Below, one piece after another: positions 8,891-17,561 of a stretch of DNA of 64,000 nucleotides. The notes below the pieces were generated by a model. It was not told the DNA's origin. It was given only the letters and a program-made list of their open reading frames with translations, and searched no databases. Within the stretch, counting starts at the first letter, position 1, and each line of letters starts with the position of its first letter. The DNA lies in NCBI GenBank assembly GCA_902790325.1, contig CADARP010000010.1, positions 16,535 through 80,534 of the forward strand, in the 5' to 3' direction. The translations under genes and the position numbers were made by a program. The DNA is from Oscillospiraceae bacterium. GTDB lineage: Bacteria > Bacillota > Clostridia > Oscillospirales > Acutalibacteraceae.

Positions 8891-10465
8891 ATGCGTAAAA
8901 ACAAAGCGGCAGATACCTCAACGTATTCCAAAGGAGAGCTGGCAGGCTTTCTGGTCGGACTTGCCGGACAAAACATCATCTACAATATCATTGCCACGGG
9001 ACTGACTTTCTATTTTCAAAGCGTGATCTTCATCCCGGCGATTGCCTGCTCGATCATTTTTGCGGTTGCGAGAGTCTGGGACGCGATCAACGATCCGATG
9101 ATGGGTTCGATCGTCGACAAGACCCGCACGAAGTGGGGCAAATGCAAACCGTACCTGATGTTCGTTCCGCCCGTGATCCTGGTGACGACGATCCTGCCGT
9201 TTGTCAACGGACTGTACGCATGGCCCGATCCGAACGGAACCGGCTCGATCCTTGCGCCGCTCGGAACAAGAGTGCTTATCGTCGGCTGGGCAGCGATCTC
9301 CTATATTCTCTGGGGCATGACGTATACCATCGGCGACATTCCGCTGTGGGGCGTGACAAGTCTGATGACCGAGAACCAGAACGACCGCGCCAAAGCGCTG
9401 TCTCTTGCGCGTATCTGCGCCTCGTTCGGTGTGATCGGCATGGCATTCACATTCATCGCGCCTGCTTTCCAGGGCATTTTCCTCGCAAAGGGCATGGATA
9501 ACGCGCATTCGCTGCGTGCCGCATATATCCTGACGGCGGTCATTCTGACTGTGATCTCCACAATCCTGTTTGAAGTTGCGGGCATTACGGTGCACGAGCG
9601 CGTTACGCAGTCGAATGAGTCGCACACGATGAAGGAGAACTTCCAGACCATGTGGCGCTGCCGTCCGTTCCGCCAACTGCTGATCTCCGGCGTGCTGCGC
9701 AGTCCCATCCAACTTCTGTCGCTCGTCGCCATGACGCTGGTCATGTATTATTTCTTCAACAACGATCTGGGCGGAACGCTGATGACCGAAAACGGCGTCA
9801 ACTTCTCCATGATTATCAAAGTCGTGATCCTGTTTGTCGGCATTATGGGCGGCATGCTTGTCTCGTCCGGCGTGACGCCGAGCCTGACCCGCAAATTTGA
9901 AAAGAAAAAGCTGTACAACATGTACTCGCTGTGCGGCGCCATTCCGTTCGCGCTTGTCTTTGTGATCTATAAACTCGCGCACGGCAATCTGCTCGGCTGG
10001 CCGATGACGATCCTCATCAGCCTCATCTTCTTTGTCGCCTCCTGGGCACAGGGCGGTCTGAACGTACTGCAATCGGTCATGATCGCGGACTGTGTGGACT
10101 ATGAAGAATACAACAACGGCATCCGTCCCGACGGCGTCTTCTTCGCCGGACAGTCCTTCATCACCAAGCTGTCTGCCGGCATCGCGTCGCTGATCTCCGG
10201 CGCGGTCTATGCGATCGTCGGATTCTCCGGCGAGAACGTTGCTGTGCTCAACGACGATCTGATCAAAGGTGCGGATTTCACGACCTATCTGGGCGGCAAA
10301 TACGCGGCCGCAATGTTCTTCCTCGTGTCGATCCCGCCCGCAATCGGTATGATCCTGTCCGCTATGCCGACGCTCAAGTACGCGATGTCGGACGCGGAAC
10401 ACAACCGTATGTTGGACGTGCTGCATCAGCGCCGCCACAGCGGCAAGTCGGACGAAAAAGTTTAA
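8891..10465 (+). CDS. GPH-family sugar:cation symporter
   Basis: About 524 residues with 12 predicted membrane segments. It belongs to the glycoside-pentoside-hexuronide:cation symporter family within MFS, as shown by the early FAVARVWDAINDPMMGSIVD and TKWGKCKPYL segments. The later DCVDYEEYNNGIRPDGVFF stretch is typical of the cytoplasmic loop. It imports a glycoside or uronide with Na+ or H+. The ATG at 8891 is nine bases after AAAGGA; the ATG at 8885 is only three bases away and is less likely. It is divergent from the propeller/DapA-like run, suggesting joint use of one carbohydrate. Substrate unknown. Confidence 0.9.
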   Translation: MRKNKAADTSTYSKGELAGFLVGLAGQNIIYNIIATGLTFYFQSVIFIPAIACSIIFAVARVWDAINDPMMGSIVDKTRTKWGKCKPYLMFVPPVILVTTILPFVNGLYAWPDPNGTGSILAPLGTRVLIVGWAAISYILWGMTYTIGDIPLWGVTSLMTENQNDRAKALSLARICASFGVIGMAFTFIAPAFQGIFLAKGMDNAHSLRAAYILTAVILTVISTILFEVAGITVHERVTQSNESHTMKENFQTMWRCRPFRQLLISGVLRSPIQLLSLVAMTLVMYYFFNNDLGGTLMTENGVNFSMIIKVVILFVGIMGGMLVSSGVTPSLTRKFEKKKLYNMYSLCGAIPFALVFVIYKLAHGNLLGWPMTILISLIFFVASWAQGGLNVLQSVMIADCVDYEEYNNGIRPDGVFFAGQSFITKLSAGIASLISGAVYAIVGFSGENVAVLNDDLIKGADFTTYLGGKYAAAMFFLVSIPPAIGMILSAMPTLKYAMSDAEHNRMLDVLHQRRHSGKSDEKV

Positions 10466-10483
10466 AATTGCGGCAAGTCAATA

Positions 10484-10512
10484 TTGCTTTTTAACATAAT
10501 TCATTGTATAAT
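10484..10512 (+). promoter_or_regulatory. Promoter of xpt
   Basis: TTGCTT (10484-10489), 17 bases, TATAAT (10507-10512). The transcript would start near 10519, leaving a leader of about 25 bases, too short for a purine riboswitch. Confidence 0.75.
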
Positions 10513-10543
10513 GATGTCAGATTTCGCCGAAGGGGTGGTGGAT

Positions 10544-11119
10544 TTGCAGCTTTTGGAAGAACGCATCCGCAAGGACGGCAAGGTCTTTCCGGGCAATATC
10601 CTCAAGGTGGACAGTTTTCTCAATCATCAGATCGACGTGCGCCTTCTGGAACAAATCGGCGAAGAGTTTTATCGTCTTTTCTCGGCGGACAGGATCGACA
10701 AGATCCTGACGATCGAAGCGTCCGGCATCGGTATTGCGTGCATTGCGGCGCAAAAGTTCGGCGTTCCGGTCGTTTTCGCCAAGAAAACGCAGACCAAAAA
10801 CATTGCTTCGGACGTCTACACCGCGCGTGTGGAATCATTCACACACGGCAAGGTGTATGACGTGATCGTATCCAAAGAGTTCCTTCACGCGGGCGAACGG
10901 ATTCTCATCATCGACGATTTTCTTGCGAAAGGACAAGCCCTCTTGGGATTGATCCGTCTCGTGCGTTCCGCCGGGGCAGAACCGGTCGGCGCCGGTATCG
11001 TGATCGAAAAAGGGTTCCAGGAAGGCGGAAAGCTGGTGCGGGAGACAGGCGTCCGTCTCGAGTCGCTTGCGATTGTCGAATCCATGGGCGACGACGGTTC
11101 CATCATCTTCCGCGATTGA
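10544..11119 (+). CDS. xpt: Xanthine phosphoribosyltransferase
   Basis: 191 residues, the usual Xpt length. It contains GKVFPGNILKVDSFLNHQID, nearly family-identical, and the PRPP-binding loop ILIIDDFLAKGQA (~120-132). It converts xanthine and PRPP to XMP for purine salvage. The reading frame extends further upstream, but the sigma-A promoter at 10484-10512 lies inside that extension. I therefore chose the TTG at 10544, eight bases after AAGGGG, which gives the family start MQLLEERIRKDG. It lies upstream of a nucleoside ABC importer, which fits a purine uptake and salvage unit. No purine riboswitch was found ahead of it. Confidence 0.9.
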   Translation: MQLLEERIRKDGKVFPGNILKVDSFLNHQIDVRLLEQIGEEFYRLFSADRIDKILTIEASGIGIACIAAQKFGVPVVFAKKTQTKNIASDVYTARVESFTHGKVYDVIVSKEFLHAGERILIIDDFLAKGQALLGLIRLVRSAGAEPVGAGIVIEKGFQEGGKLVRETGVRLESLAIVESMGDDGSIIFRD

Positions 11120-11162
11120 TTTGGGGCAACAATAATTGCTATATAAATAAGGAGGAAAAAAC

Positions 11163-12431
11163 ATGAAAAAGATTCTCGCAATTCTCTTGGCAGCAGCGCT
11201 TGTGCTCAGCTTTGCGGCCTGCGGCAGCAAGGAGCCCAAGGACAACGGCGGCGATGCGGCAAAAAGCATCAAAGTCGGCGCGATTCTCGTCGGCGACGAA
11301 ACCGAGGGCTACACGCTGGCGCACATGAACGGCATGGAAGGCGCAGTGGAAGCGCTCAAAGAGGACGGCTACAACGTCACGCTCGAGTACAAGAAGAAGG
11401 TTCCTGAGGATACCTCCGTCGAGACCAACGCAAACAATCTGATCGCCGGCGGCTGCGATATCATCATCACCAATTCCTACGGCCATCAGTTCAACTTCGG
11501 CAGCGTGATCGAGCAGAACCCCGACGTCACGTTCGTCGCGATGACGGGCGACCTGGCCGCAGGTTCCAACCTGCCCAACTACTTCAATGCGTTCACCAAG
11601 GTTTTCGAGTCCAGATACGTCTCCGGCGTCGTGGCCGGCATGAAGCTGAAGTCTCTGCTGGATTCCGGCGAATTGAACGCCAAAGATTATCCCAACAGCT
11701 ACGAAGGCGAAAATATTAAGATCGGATATGTCGGCGCGTTCAACTATGCCGAAGTGGTTTCCGGCTATACCGCGTTCTATCTCGGTCTCAAGAGCATCGT
11801 TCCGAACATTGTTATGACGGTCAAATATACCAACTCCTGGTTCAGTGAAGAGAGAGAAGCCGCTGTCGGCGAATTCCTGATGAATCAAGGCTGCGTTATC
11901 ATCGGCCAGCATGCGGACTCCACCGGCGCTCCCGCCGCGGTGCAGAAGGCGCATACGGCAGGCACGAACACGATGTGCTACTCTGTCGGCTATAACGTCG
12001 ATATGCTGGACGTTGCGCCGGACGTCGTGCTGACATCCGCTTCCAACAACTGGGAAGTGTACTACGAGACACTGTTCCGTGCGGTGCTTGAGGGCAAGCC
12101 CGTCCCGCAGGATTGGGCGGAAGGCTATTCCGAAGACGCCGTGTATATCACCGATCTCGGCAGCGCCTGTGCCGACGGCACCGATGCGGCTGTGGAAGAA
12201 ACGATCGCCGGTATCAAGGACGGCTCCATCAAAGTGTTCGACTGCTCCACCTTCACGGTCGGCGGCAAGAACCTCACTTCCTACACCAATGCTTACGGCA
12301 TGAACGATGCGGAAACCATCACGAACGAGAACGGCGTGTATTTCTTTGACGAATCCACGCTTCGCGCTGCGCCGTACTTCGATATCCGCATCGACGGCAT
12401 CAATGAGATCGCGTCCGATTACGCGGAATAA
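11163..12431 (+). CDS. BMP-family nucleoside-binding lipoprotein
   Basis: 422 residues starting MKKILAILLAAALVL, with a lipobox ending AAC near residue 20, so a lipid-anchored surface protein. The body follows the basic membrane protein (BMP/PnrA/YufN) family, which binds purine nucleosides for an ABC importer. The ATG follows AAGGAGG. It is followed by an intrinsic terminator and then by the ATPase and two permeases. This is the common arrangement in which the binding protein is made in excess over the membrane parts. Confidence 0.92.
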   Translation: MKKILAILLAAALVLSFAACGSKEPKDNGGDAAKSIKVGAILVGDETEGYTLAHMNGMEGAVEALKEDGYNVTLEYKKKVPEDTSVETNANNLIAGGCDIIITNSYGHQFNFGSVIEQNPDVTFVAMTGDLAAGSNLPNYFNAFTKVFESRYVSGVVAGMKLKSLLDSGELNAKDYPNSYEGENIKIGYVGAFNYAEVVSGYTAFYLGLKSIVPNIVMTVKYTNSWFSEEREAAVGEFLMNQGCVIIGQHADSTGAPAAVQKAHTAGTNTMCYSVGYNVDMLDVAPDVVLTSASNNWEVYYETLFRAVLEGKPVPQDWAEGYSEDAVYITDLGSACADGTDAAVEETIAGIKDGSIKVFDCSTFTVGGKNLTSYTNAYGMNDAETITNENGVYFFDESTLRAAPYFDIRIDGINEIASDYAE

Positions 12432-12447
12432 AACAGGACATTCACGG

Positions 12448-12480
12448 AAGGGAAGCCTTCAAAGGCTTCCCTTTCTTTCC
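12448..12480 (+). terminator. Intrinsic terminator or attenuator after the BMP gene
   Basis: The inverted repeat aagggaagcctt / aaggcttccctt is followed by TCTTTCC. It probably lets part of the transcription continue into the importer ATPase and permeases, giving more binding protein than membrane parts. Confidence 0.7.
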
Positions 12481-12555
12481 TATTTCAACTGCAATCTCTC
12501 GGAAAGGAGCGGTACGATCCGACGGATCTGATCGGGTCGACCCGCAGTAGGTTTT

Positions 12556-14106
12556 ATGGAGCAAACAAAACCGGTTGCCATTGAATTGCGCAACGTATCC
12601 AAAACATTCGGTTCGATCAAAGCCAACAAGAATGTCAATCTGTCTGTCTACCGCGGCGAGATCCTTTCGCTGCTCGGCGAGAACGGCAGCGGCAAAACGA
12701 CGCTGATGAACATGCTGTCCGGTATCTATTACCCGGATACAGGCGAAATATACATCGACGGAAAAGCGGTGTCTATCCGCTCGCCGAAAGACGCGTTCGA
12801 CCACGGGATCGGTATGATCCATCAGCATTTCAAGCTTGTGGAACTGTTCAGCGCCGTTGAAAACGTCGCGCTCGCCATGGATGCGAAGGAAAAATACAAT
12901 CTTAAAGCCGTCGCTGCCAAGATGCAGGAGATCTGCGAGCGCTACGGATTCGATCTCGATGTGAACCAGAAGGTTTACGATATGACAGTCTCGCAGAAGC
13001 AGACGCTGGAGATCGTCAAGGTCCTGTACCGCGGCGCCGAGTTTTTGATTCTCGACGAGCCGACCGCCGTGCTGACGCCGCAGGAAGCAGAGAAACTGTT
13101 TCAGGTCATCCGCAACATGCGCGCGGACGGCAAGTCTGTCATAATCATCACGCACAAGCTGCACGAGGTGCTGTCGATTTCCGACCGCGTAGCGATCCTG
13201 CGCAAGGGCGAATATATCGGCACCGTTGAAACAAAGGACGCGACGGAGCTTTCCCTGACGGAAATGATGGTCGGGCAAAAGGTCGAGCTCAACATCGACC
13301 GCCCGATGCCGGTCAATCCCGAACCGCGCATGGTCATCCGGGGTCTGACGTGCAAAAATGCGGAAGGCGTGACCGTGCTGGACAACGTTTCGTTCACGGT
13401 CAACAGCGGCGAAATCCTCGGCATCGCGGGCATCTCCGGCTGCGGGCAGAAAGAACTGCTTGAAGCGATCGCCGGACTGCAGAGTGTGGAACCCGGCGGA
13501 AGCATCCTCTACTATACGCCGGAAAACAAAAAGACGACGGAGCTCGTCGGCAAATCGCCGCGCAAAATACGCGACCTCGGCGTTGCGCTTTCTTTTGTTC
13601 CGGAGGATCGACTGGGCATGGGATTGGTCGGTACCATGGGCATGACGGAAAATATGATGCTGCGGTACTATAACGAAGGCAGTTCGATTTTTACCGATAA
13701 GAAAAAACCGCGCAATCTCGCGCTGCGCATCAAGGATGAACTGGAGGTCGTCACGCCGGGCGTCGATACGCCGGTGCGCGCATTGTCCGGCGGAAATGTG
13801 CAAAAAGTGCTTGTCGGCCGTGAAATCGCCGCCTCCCCGACCGTTCTGATGACAGCGTATGCTGTTCGCGGACTGGATATCAACACGTCTTATACGATCT
13901 ATCGTCTGCTCAACGAGCAGAAACAGGCCGGCGTCGCCGTGATCTATGTCGGTGAAGATCTGGATGTGCTGCTGGAAATTTCAGACCGCATCCTCGTTCT
14001 GTGCGCAGGCAAGATGAACGGGATCGTGGACGCGCGCACGACGACCAAATCCGAGGTCGGATTGTTGATGACCAATTTAAACAAGGAGGCGCAGCAGCAT
14101 GAGTGA
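12556..14106 (+). CDS. Nucleoside ABC transporter, double ATPase subunit (YufO/NupO-like)
   Basis: 516 residues with two nucleotide-binding domains. The first has Walker A GENGSGKTT (~40) and Walker B LILDEPTAVLTP (~165). The second has a naturally degenerate P-loop GISGCGQKEL and the signature LSGGNVQK. Its later segment reads AYAVRGLD, where relatives usually have QPTRGLD, so the second site is likely structural. It energises uptake with the two downstream permeases. The ATG is preceded by a weak SD (AGTAGG). Just upstream are two inverted repeats, GATCC-GAC-GGATC (12516-12528) and CGGGTCGACCCG (12533-12544), which may affect translation. Confidence 0.92.
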   Translation: MEQTKPVAIELRNVSKTFGSIKANKNVNLSVYRGEILSLLGENGSGKTTLMNMLSGIYYPDTGEIYIDGKAVSIRSPKDAFDHGIGMIHQHFKLVELFSAVENVALAMDAKEKYNLKAVAAKMQEICERYGFDLDVNQKVYDMTVSQKQTLEIVKVLYRGAEFLILDEPTAVLTPQEAEKLFQVIRNMRADGKSVIIITHKLHEVLSISDRVAILRKGEYIGTVETKDATELSLTEMMVGQKVELNIDRPMPVNPEPRMVIRGLTCKNAEGVTVLDNVSFTVNSGEILGIAGISGCGQKELLEAIAGLQSVEPGGSILYYTPENKKTTELVGKSPRKIRDLGVALSFVPEDRLGMGLVGTMGMTENMMLRYYNEGSSIFTDKKKPRNLALRIKDELEVVTPGVDTPVRALSGGNVQKVLVGREIAASPTVLMTAYAVRGLDINTSYTIYRLLNEQKQAGVAVIYVGEDLDVLLEISDRILVLCAGKMNGIVDARTTTKSEVGLLMTNLNKEAQQHE

Positions 14107-15274
14107 TTCTAATAAGCACGCGGCCAAAGAACCGTTTGTGCGCATTGCGAAAAACGGATTGCCCTCTGCCAAACGCGCCATCGGCGTGCGTGCGGCATCC
14201 CTGCTTGCAGCCTTGATTCTTTGCAGCATCTATATTTTGATCGTCGGGCGCGGCGAAGTGTCGCTCGGCAATGCTTTTTCGCAGATGTGGAACGGTACGT
14301 TCGGCATCCCCGGAAACGTGCGCAGCATGCGCATCATGATGTGGGACACTGCGGTTTACGCAGCGAAACTGCTGTGCGTGGCCGTTGCGCTCGCGCCGGC
14401 GTTCAAGATGAAGTTCTGGAATATCGGCGCCGAAGGACAGATCGTCATGGGCGGTCTTGCAACCGCGATCATTATGCACGATTTCGGCAGTCTCCCGAAG
14501 CCGCTGATGCTGATCCTGATGATCGTTGTGTGCGTGATCTGCGGCGCGGTCTGGGGCGTGATCCCGGCTGTGTTCAAAGCATATTGGGGCACAAACGAGA
14601 CGCTGTTTACGCTGATGATGAACTACGTCGCCATGAAGATCATGGACTATTTCTACAACATGTGGAAAGGAAAACTCTCTGCTCTGCCGACATTCCCGAA
14701 AGAGACTTGGCTCCCCTCTCTGTTCGATCACAGCTACGGTTGGAATATCGTGATCTTTGTCGTTCTGGCGATTCTCATGTTCTTCTACCTCAAGAAAACA
14801 AAGCAGGGCTATGAGATCGCCGTCGTCGGCGATTCGGCCAATACAGCCAGGTATGCCGGCATCAACGTGCGCAGAGTGATCATCCGCACCATGGCGATCT
14901 CCGGTGCGATCTGCGGCCTTTGCGGCGGTCTGACCGTTGCGGCGCAAAACCATTCGATCGCCTATTCCGCCGAAGCTGTCCACACGGTGACGAGCGGTTA
15001 CGGGTTTACGGCGATCATCGTGGCGTGGCTCGCTAACTTCAACACGCTCGGCATGATCCTGATTTCTCTGCTGATCCAGTTTCTGGAGAAAGGAACCGGT
15101 CAGCTCGGCAACAGCTTCCCGGCTTTCGCTGTCGGCGCGGGCAACGTCATGATCGGCATTGTGCTGTTCTGTATCATCGGCGGCGCGTTCTTCCTGAACT
15201 ACCGTCTGGTGTTCCGCAGCAAAAAGCAACCGAAAGAAAAAGTGAAGACGGAGGTGCGTGATACCGATGCTTAG
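14099..15274 (+). CDS. Nucleoside ABC transporter permease (YufP-like)
   Basis: 391 residues with about nine membrane segments, of the BPD_transp_2 family of sugar/nucleoside importers. It includes FKMKFWNIGAEGQIVMGG (~101-118), characteristic of YufP/RbsC-type permeases, and the EAA-like segment ARYAGINVRRVI near 255. The start overlaps the ATPase stop by eight bases and has AAGGAGG nine bases upstream, so translation is coupled. It forms the channel together with the next permease. Confidence 0.92.
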   Translation: MSDSNKHAAKEPFVRIAKNGLPSAKRAIGVRAASLLAALILCSIYILIVGRGEVSLGNAFSQMWNGTFGIPGNVRSMRIMMWDTAVYAAKLLCVAVALAPAFKMKFWNIGAEGQIVMGGLATAIIMHDFGSLPKPLMLILMIVVCVICGAVWGVIPAVFKAYWGTNETLFTLMMNYVAMKIMDYFYNMWKGKLSALPTFPKETWLPSLFDHSYGWNIVIFVVLAILMFFYLKKTKQGYEIAVVGDSANTARYAGINVRRVIIRTMAISGAICGLCGGLTVAAQNHSIAYSAEAVHTVTSGYGFTAIIVAWLANFNTLGMILISLLIQFLEKGTGQLGNSFPAFAVGAGNVMIGIVLFCIIGGAFFLNYRLVFRSKKQPKEKVKTEVRDTDA

Positions 15275-16277
15275 TACAATTCTTTCCTGGATAACGCGCG
15301 CCATTTTGTTCGGCGTTGTGATCATGTTCGGCGCAATGGGTGAAACCCTGACCGAAAAATCCGGCAACATGAACCTCGGCACGCCCGGTATCATGTGTAT
15401 CGGCGGCGCTTTCGGATTCGGCTGTACATATCTGTATGAGATGAACACGGACAATCCGAACGCATTTCTTTCGATTGCGATCGCGCTTGTCTGCTCGTTC
15501 GTTGTTTCGGCTTTGGCGGGTGTGCTGTTCTGCCTGCTGACGACAACGCTTCGCGCCAACCAGAACGTGACCGGTCTTGCGATGACGATCTTCGGCTCGG
15601 GTCTTGCAAAGTTTTTCGGCATGTTTATTATCCCGAGCGGTGTTGTGACCGTCAAGGCAGTATTCGCAAACAAGCTGTTTACCAAAAGGATCCCCGTTGA
15701 GCTCGGTTCCGGCAAAGTCGCAACGGTAATCGAGGAAGTGTTCTTCGGTCACGGATTCATGCTGTATGTCGCAATCGTGATTGCTGTTGCGATGTCCGTG
15801 TTTCTCAAGAGAACGCGTGCCGGTCTGAATCTGCGCGCTGTCGGCGAAAACCCGGCAACCGCAGACGCGGCGGGCATCAACGTCAACAAGTACAAGTATC
15901 TTGCCACCTCGGTCGGCGCAGGCATTGCCGGTCTCGGCGGCGCATACTACATTCTCGACTACAACTACGGCGGATGGTCTACCGGCGCTGCCGGCGGCAT
16001 TCAGGCGCTCGGCTGGCTTGCAGTCGCGTTGGTCATTTTTGCGATCTGGCGCCCGCTGAATCTGATCTGGGGCTCCTTCCTGTTCGGCCTGTGCTACTGG
16101 CTGTACAACTACATCGGCGTGTTCGGCGTGCGCATGACGAGTGCGCAGAGCGCGCTGCTGGAAGCGATCCCGTATCTTGTAACGATCCTCGTGCTGATTA
16201 TATCCAGCATCCACAAGAAGCGCGAGAACCAGCCTCCCGCGGCGCTCGGACTCGCCTATTTCCGCGAGGAACGCTGA
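15267..16277 (+). CDS. Nucleoside ABC transporter permease (YufQ-like)
   Basis: 336 residues, the second BPD_transp_2 permease. The segment ETLTEKSGNMNLGTPGIM near residue 20 and AADAAGINV-type coupling segment near 205 match YufQ/BmpD-type proteins. I chose the ATG at 15267, ten bases after GGAGGTG. It overlaps the preceding gene by eight bases, exactly as the previous gene pair does. A GTG at 15258 is also in frame but sits too close to the SD. It is the last gene of the importer, followed by a terminator at 16293. Confidence 0.92.
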   Translation: MLSTILSWITRAILFGVVIMFGAMGETLTEKSGNMNLGTPGIMCIGGAFGFGCTYLYEMNTDNPNAFLSIAIALVCSFVVSALAGVLFCLLTTTLRANQNVTGLAMTIFGSGLAKFFGMFIIPSGVVTVKAVFANKLFTKRIPVELGSGKVATVIEEVFFGHGFMLYVAIVIAVAMSVFLKRTRAGLNLRAVGENPATADAAGINVNKYKYLATSVGAGIAGLGGAYYILDYNYGGWSTGAAGGIQALGWLAVALVIFAIWRPLNLIWGSFLFGLCYWLYNYIGVFGVRMTSAQSALLEAIPYLVTILVLIISSIHKKRENQPPAALGLAYFREER

Positions 16278-16292
16278 AGCCGAATTGCAATG

Positions 16293-16342
16293 AGCCCGAT
16301 AGAAAAGGCGCAAAAACGTCTGCTCTGTCGGGCTTATTTTTT
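16293..16342 (+). terminator. Intrinsic terminator of the nucleoside importer
   Basis: Ten-base arms agcccgatag and ctgtcgggct (16325-16334), one G-U pair, followed by TATTTTTT. Confidence 0.85.
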
Positions 16343-16375
16343 AAAAGACCGTTCATCCTCTTTCCCGTGCGGATA

Positions 16376-16404
16376 TAGACAATTGCGGGAATGTGTGGTA
16401 TGAT
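16376..16404 (+). promoter_or_regulatory. Promoter of the pyruvyl-transferase/FrhB-like pair
   Basis: TAGACA (16376-16381), 17 bases, TATGAT (16399-16404), directly upstream of the GGGAGGTG ribosome binding site. Confidence 0.6.
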
Positions 16405-16422
16405 TATCGGGAGGTGACAGAT

Positions 16423-17544
16423 ATGAAAGTCGGAATCATCACGGTACATAATGTGATCAATTACGGTGCTGTATTTCAGGCGTTCGCCTTAAAGGCGTAC
16501 CTGAAACAGATCTTAGGCCATGACGATACTGTCCATGTCATCAACTATACGCCCGATTCTCTGGAAAGCCAGAAGAAGATCACCTTTTCCAAAAACATCA
16601 AGGCCGATCTGATCGAAGCGGAAAGGCTTCTGATGTGGGAAAAGCTCAAGCGCCGCAGCGAGGCGTTCGACAGTTTTATCGGACGCAACGACAGTCTGAC
16701 CGCCGTTTGCAAAACAAAGGGTGAAGCCGCTGAAGCTGTACAGGACTTTGACGTCCTGATTTCGGGAAGCGACCAGATCTGGAATTTCGACATCACCGGC
16801 GGAGACCGCACGTATCTGCTCGATTTTCCCGGTTTTCCTGGCATCAAAATGTCCTATGCATCCAGTCTCGGAAGCTACCGGTTCCACGAAAACGCAGAGC
16901 AGGAGATCGCTTCTGTCCTGAAAACATTCTCTTTCCTCTCCTGCCGCGAAACCGACGGGTGCGCCTACATCGGCAATCTGACGGGAAAGCCGTGCTGTCA
17001 CGTTTGCGACCCTACCCTGCTTCTGGACGCTGACGTCTATGCGGGTCTTTTTGAAAACAGGGTCAGGGACAAGATCAAACAGCTTGCAAAAAAAGACTTC
17101 CTTCTGATCTATAACCTCAACAATTCGGATGAGATCTACCAAACGGCCAAAAGCGTCGCGGACAAGATGCAGTTGAAAATCTACCAGATCTTTCCGAGCC
17201 TGCGAAAAAACCGTGTTGTGGATCGGATCCTGAACGACATCTCGCCGGAAGAGTTTCTTTTCCTCTACACAAAAGCGAAGTTTATCGTGACGAATTCCTT
17301 CCATGGCACGTGTTTCTCCATTATAAACCGCAAAGATTTCTACACGGTAAAGCCGACAGGTTCCAATAACCGCCTGAGCTCCATGCTGGACGAAATGGGG
17401 CTGTCCGACCGGCTGCTTGCTGCGGCGAGCGGTCTCTCTGAATCTCCTGACGCAGTTCCGATAGATTATCCGGAAAAAGCGTCCGCAATCGACCGATTCA
17501 CCGCAGCCTCCAAAGAATACCTGAAAACGGCGCTCAACAGTTAA
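16423..17544 (+). CDS. Polysaccharide pyruvyl transferase family protein
   Basis: 373 residues beginning MKVGIITVHNVINYGAVFQA, the hallmark start of the PS_pyruv_trans family. The mid-protein VLISGSDQIWN and the late FIVTNSFHGTCFSI are both diagnostic of this GT-B-like fold. Characterised members add pyruvate ketals to exopolysaccharide or wall-polymer sugars from PEP. The ATG at 16423 has GGGAGGTG upstream; the upstream extension of the frame lies in the promoter. It is 17 bases before an iron-sulfur FrhB-like gene, a pair common in surface polysaccharide loci. The acceptor is unknown. Confidence 0.9.
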   Translation: MKVGIITVHNVINYGAVFQAFALKAYLKQILGHDDTVHVINYTPDSLESQKKITFSKNIKADLIEAERLLMWEKLKRRSEAFDSFIGRNDSLTAVCKTKGEAAEAVQDFDVLISGSDQIWNFDITGGDRTYLLDFPGFPGIKMSYASSLGSYRFHENAEQEIASVLKTFSFLSCRETDGCAYIGNLTGKPCCHVCDPTLLLDADVYAGLFENRVRDKIKQLAKKDFLLIYNLNNSDEIYQTAKSVADKMQLKIYQIFPSLRKNRVVDRILNDISPEEFLFLYTKAKFIVTNSFHGTCFSIINRKDFYTVKPTGSNNRLSSMLDEMGLSDRLLAAASGLSESPDAVPIDYPEKASAIDRFTAASKEYLKTALNS

Positions 17545-17561
17545 AAAAGGAGTTGTATCCC

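Noticed and set aside
8918..10438. 506-codon minus-strand frame opposite the GPH symporter
   Set aside because: No RBS or family likeness; the opposite strand encodes an unmistakable transporter.
10484..10543. Xpt extension of 20 residues from a TTG at 10484
   Set aside because: The extension overlaps the -35 and -10 boxes of the xpt promoter and is unlike the family N-terminus.
10513..10543. Purine riboswitch upstream of xpt
   Set aside because: The leader is only about 25 bases, too short, and no conserved aptamer sequence is present.
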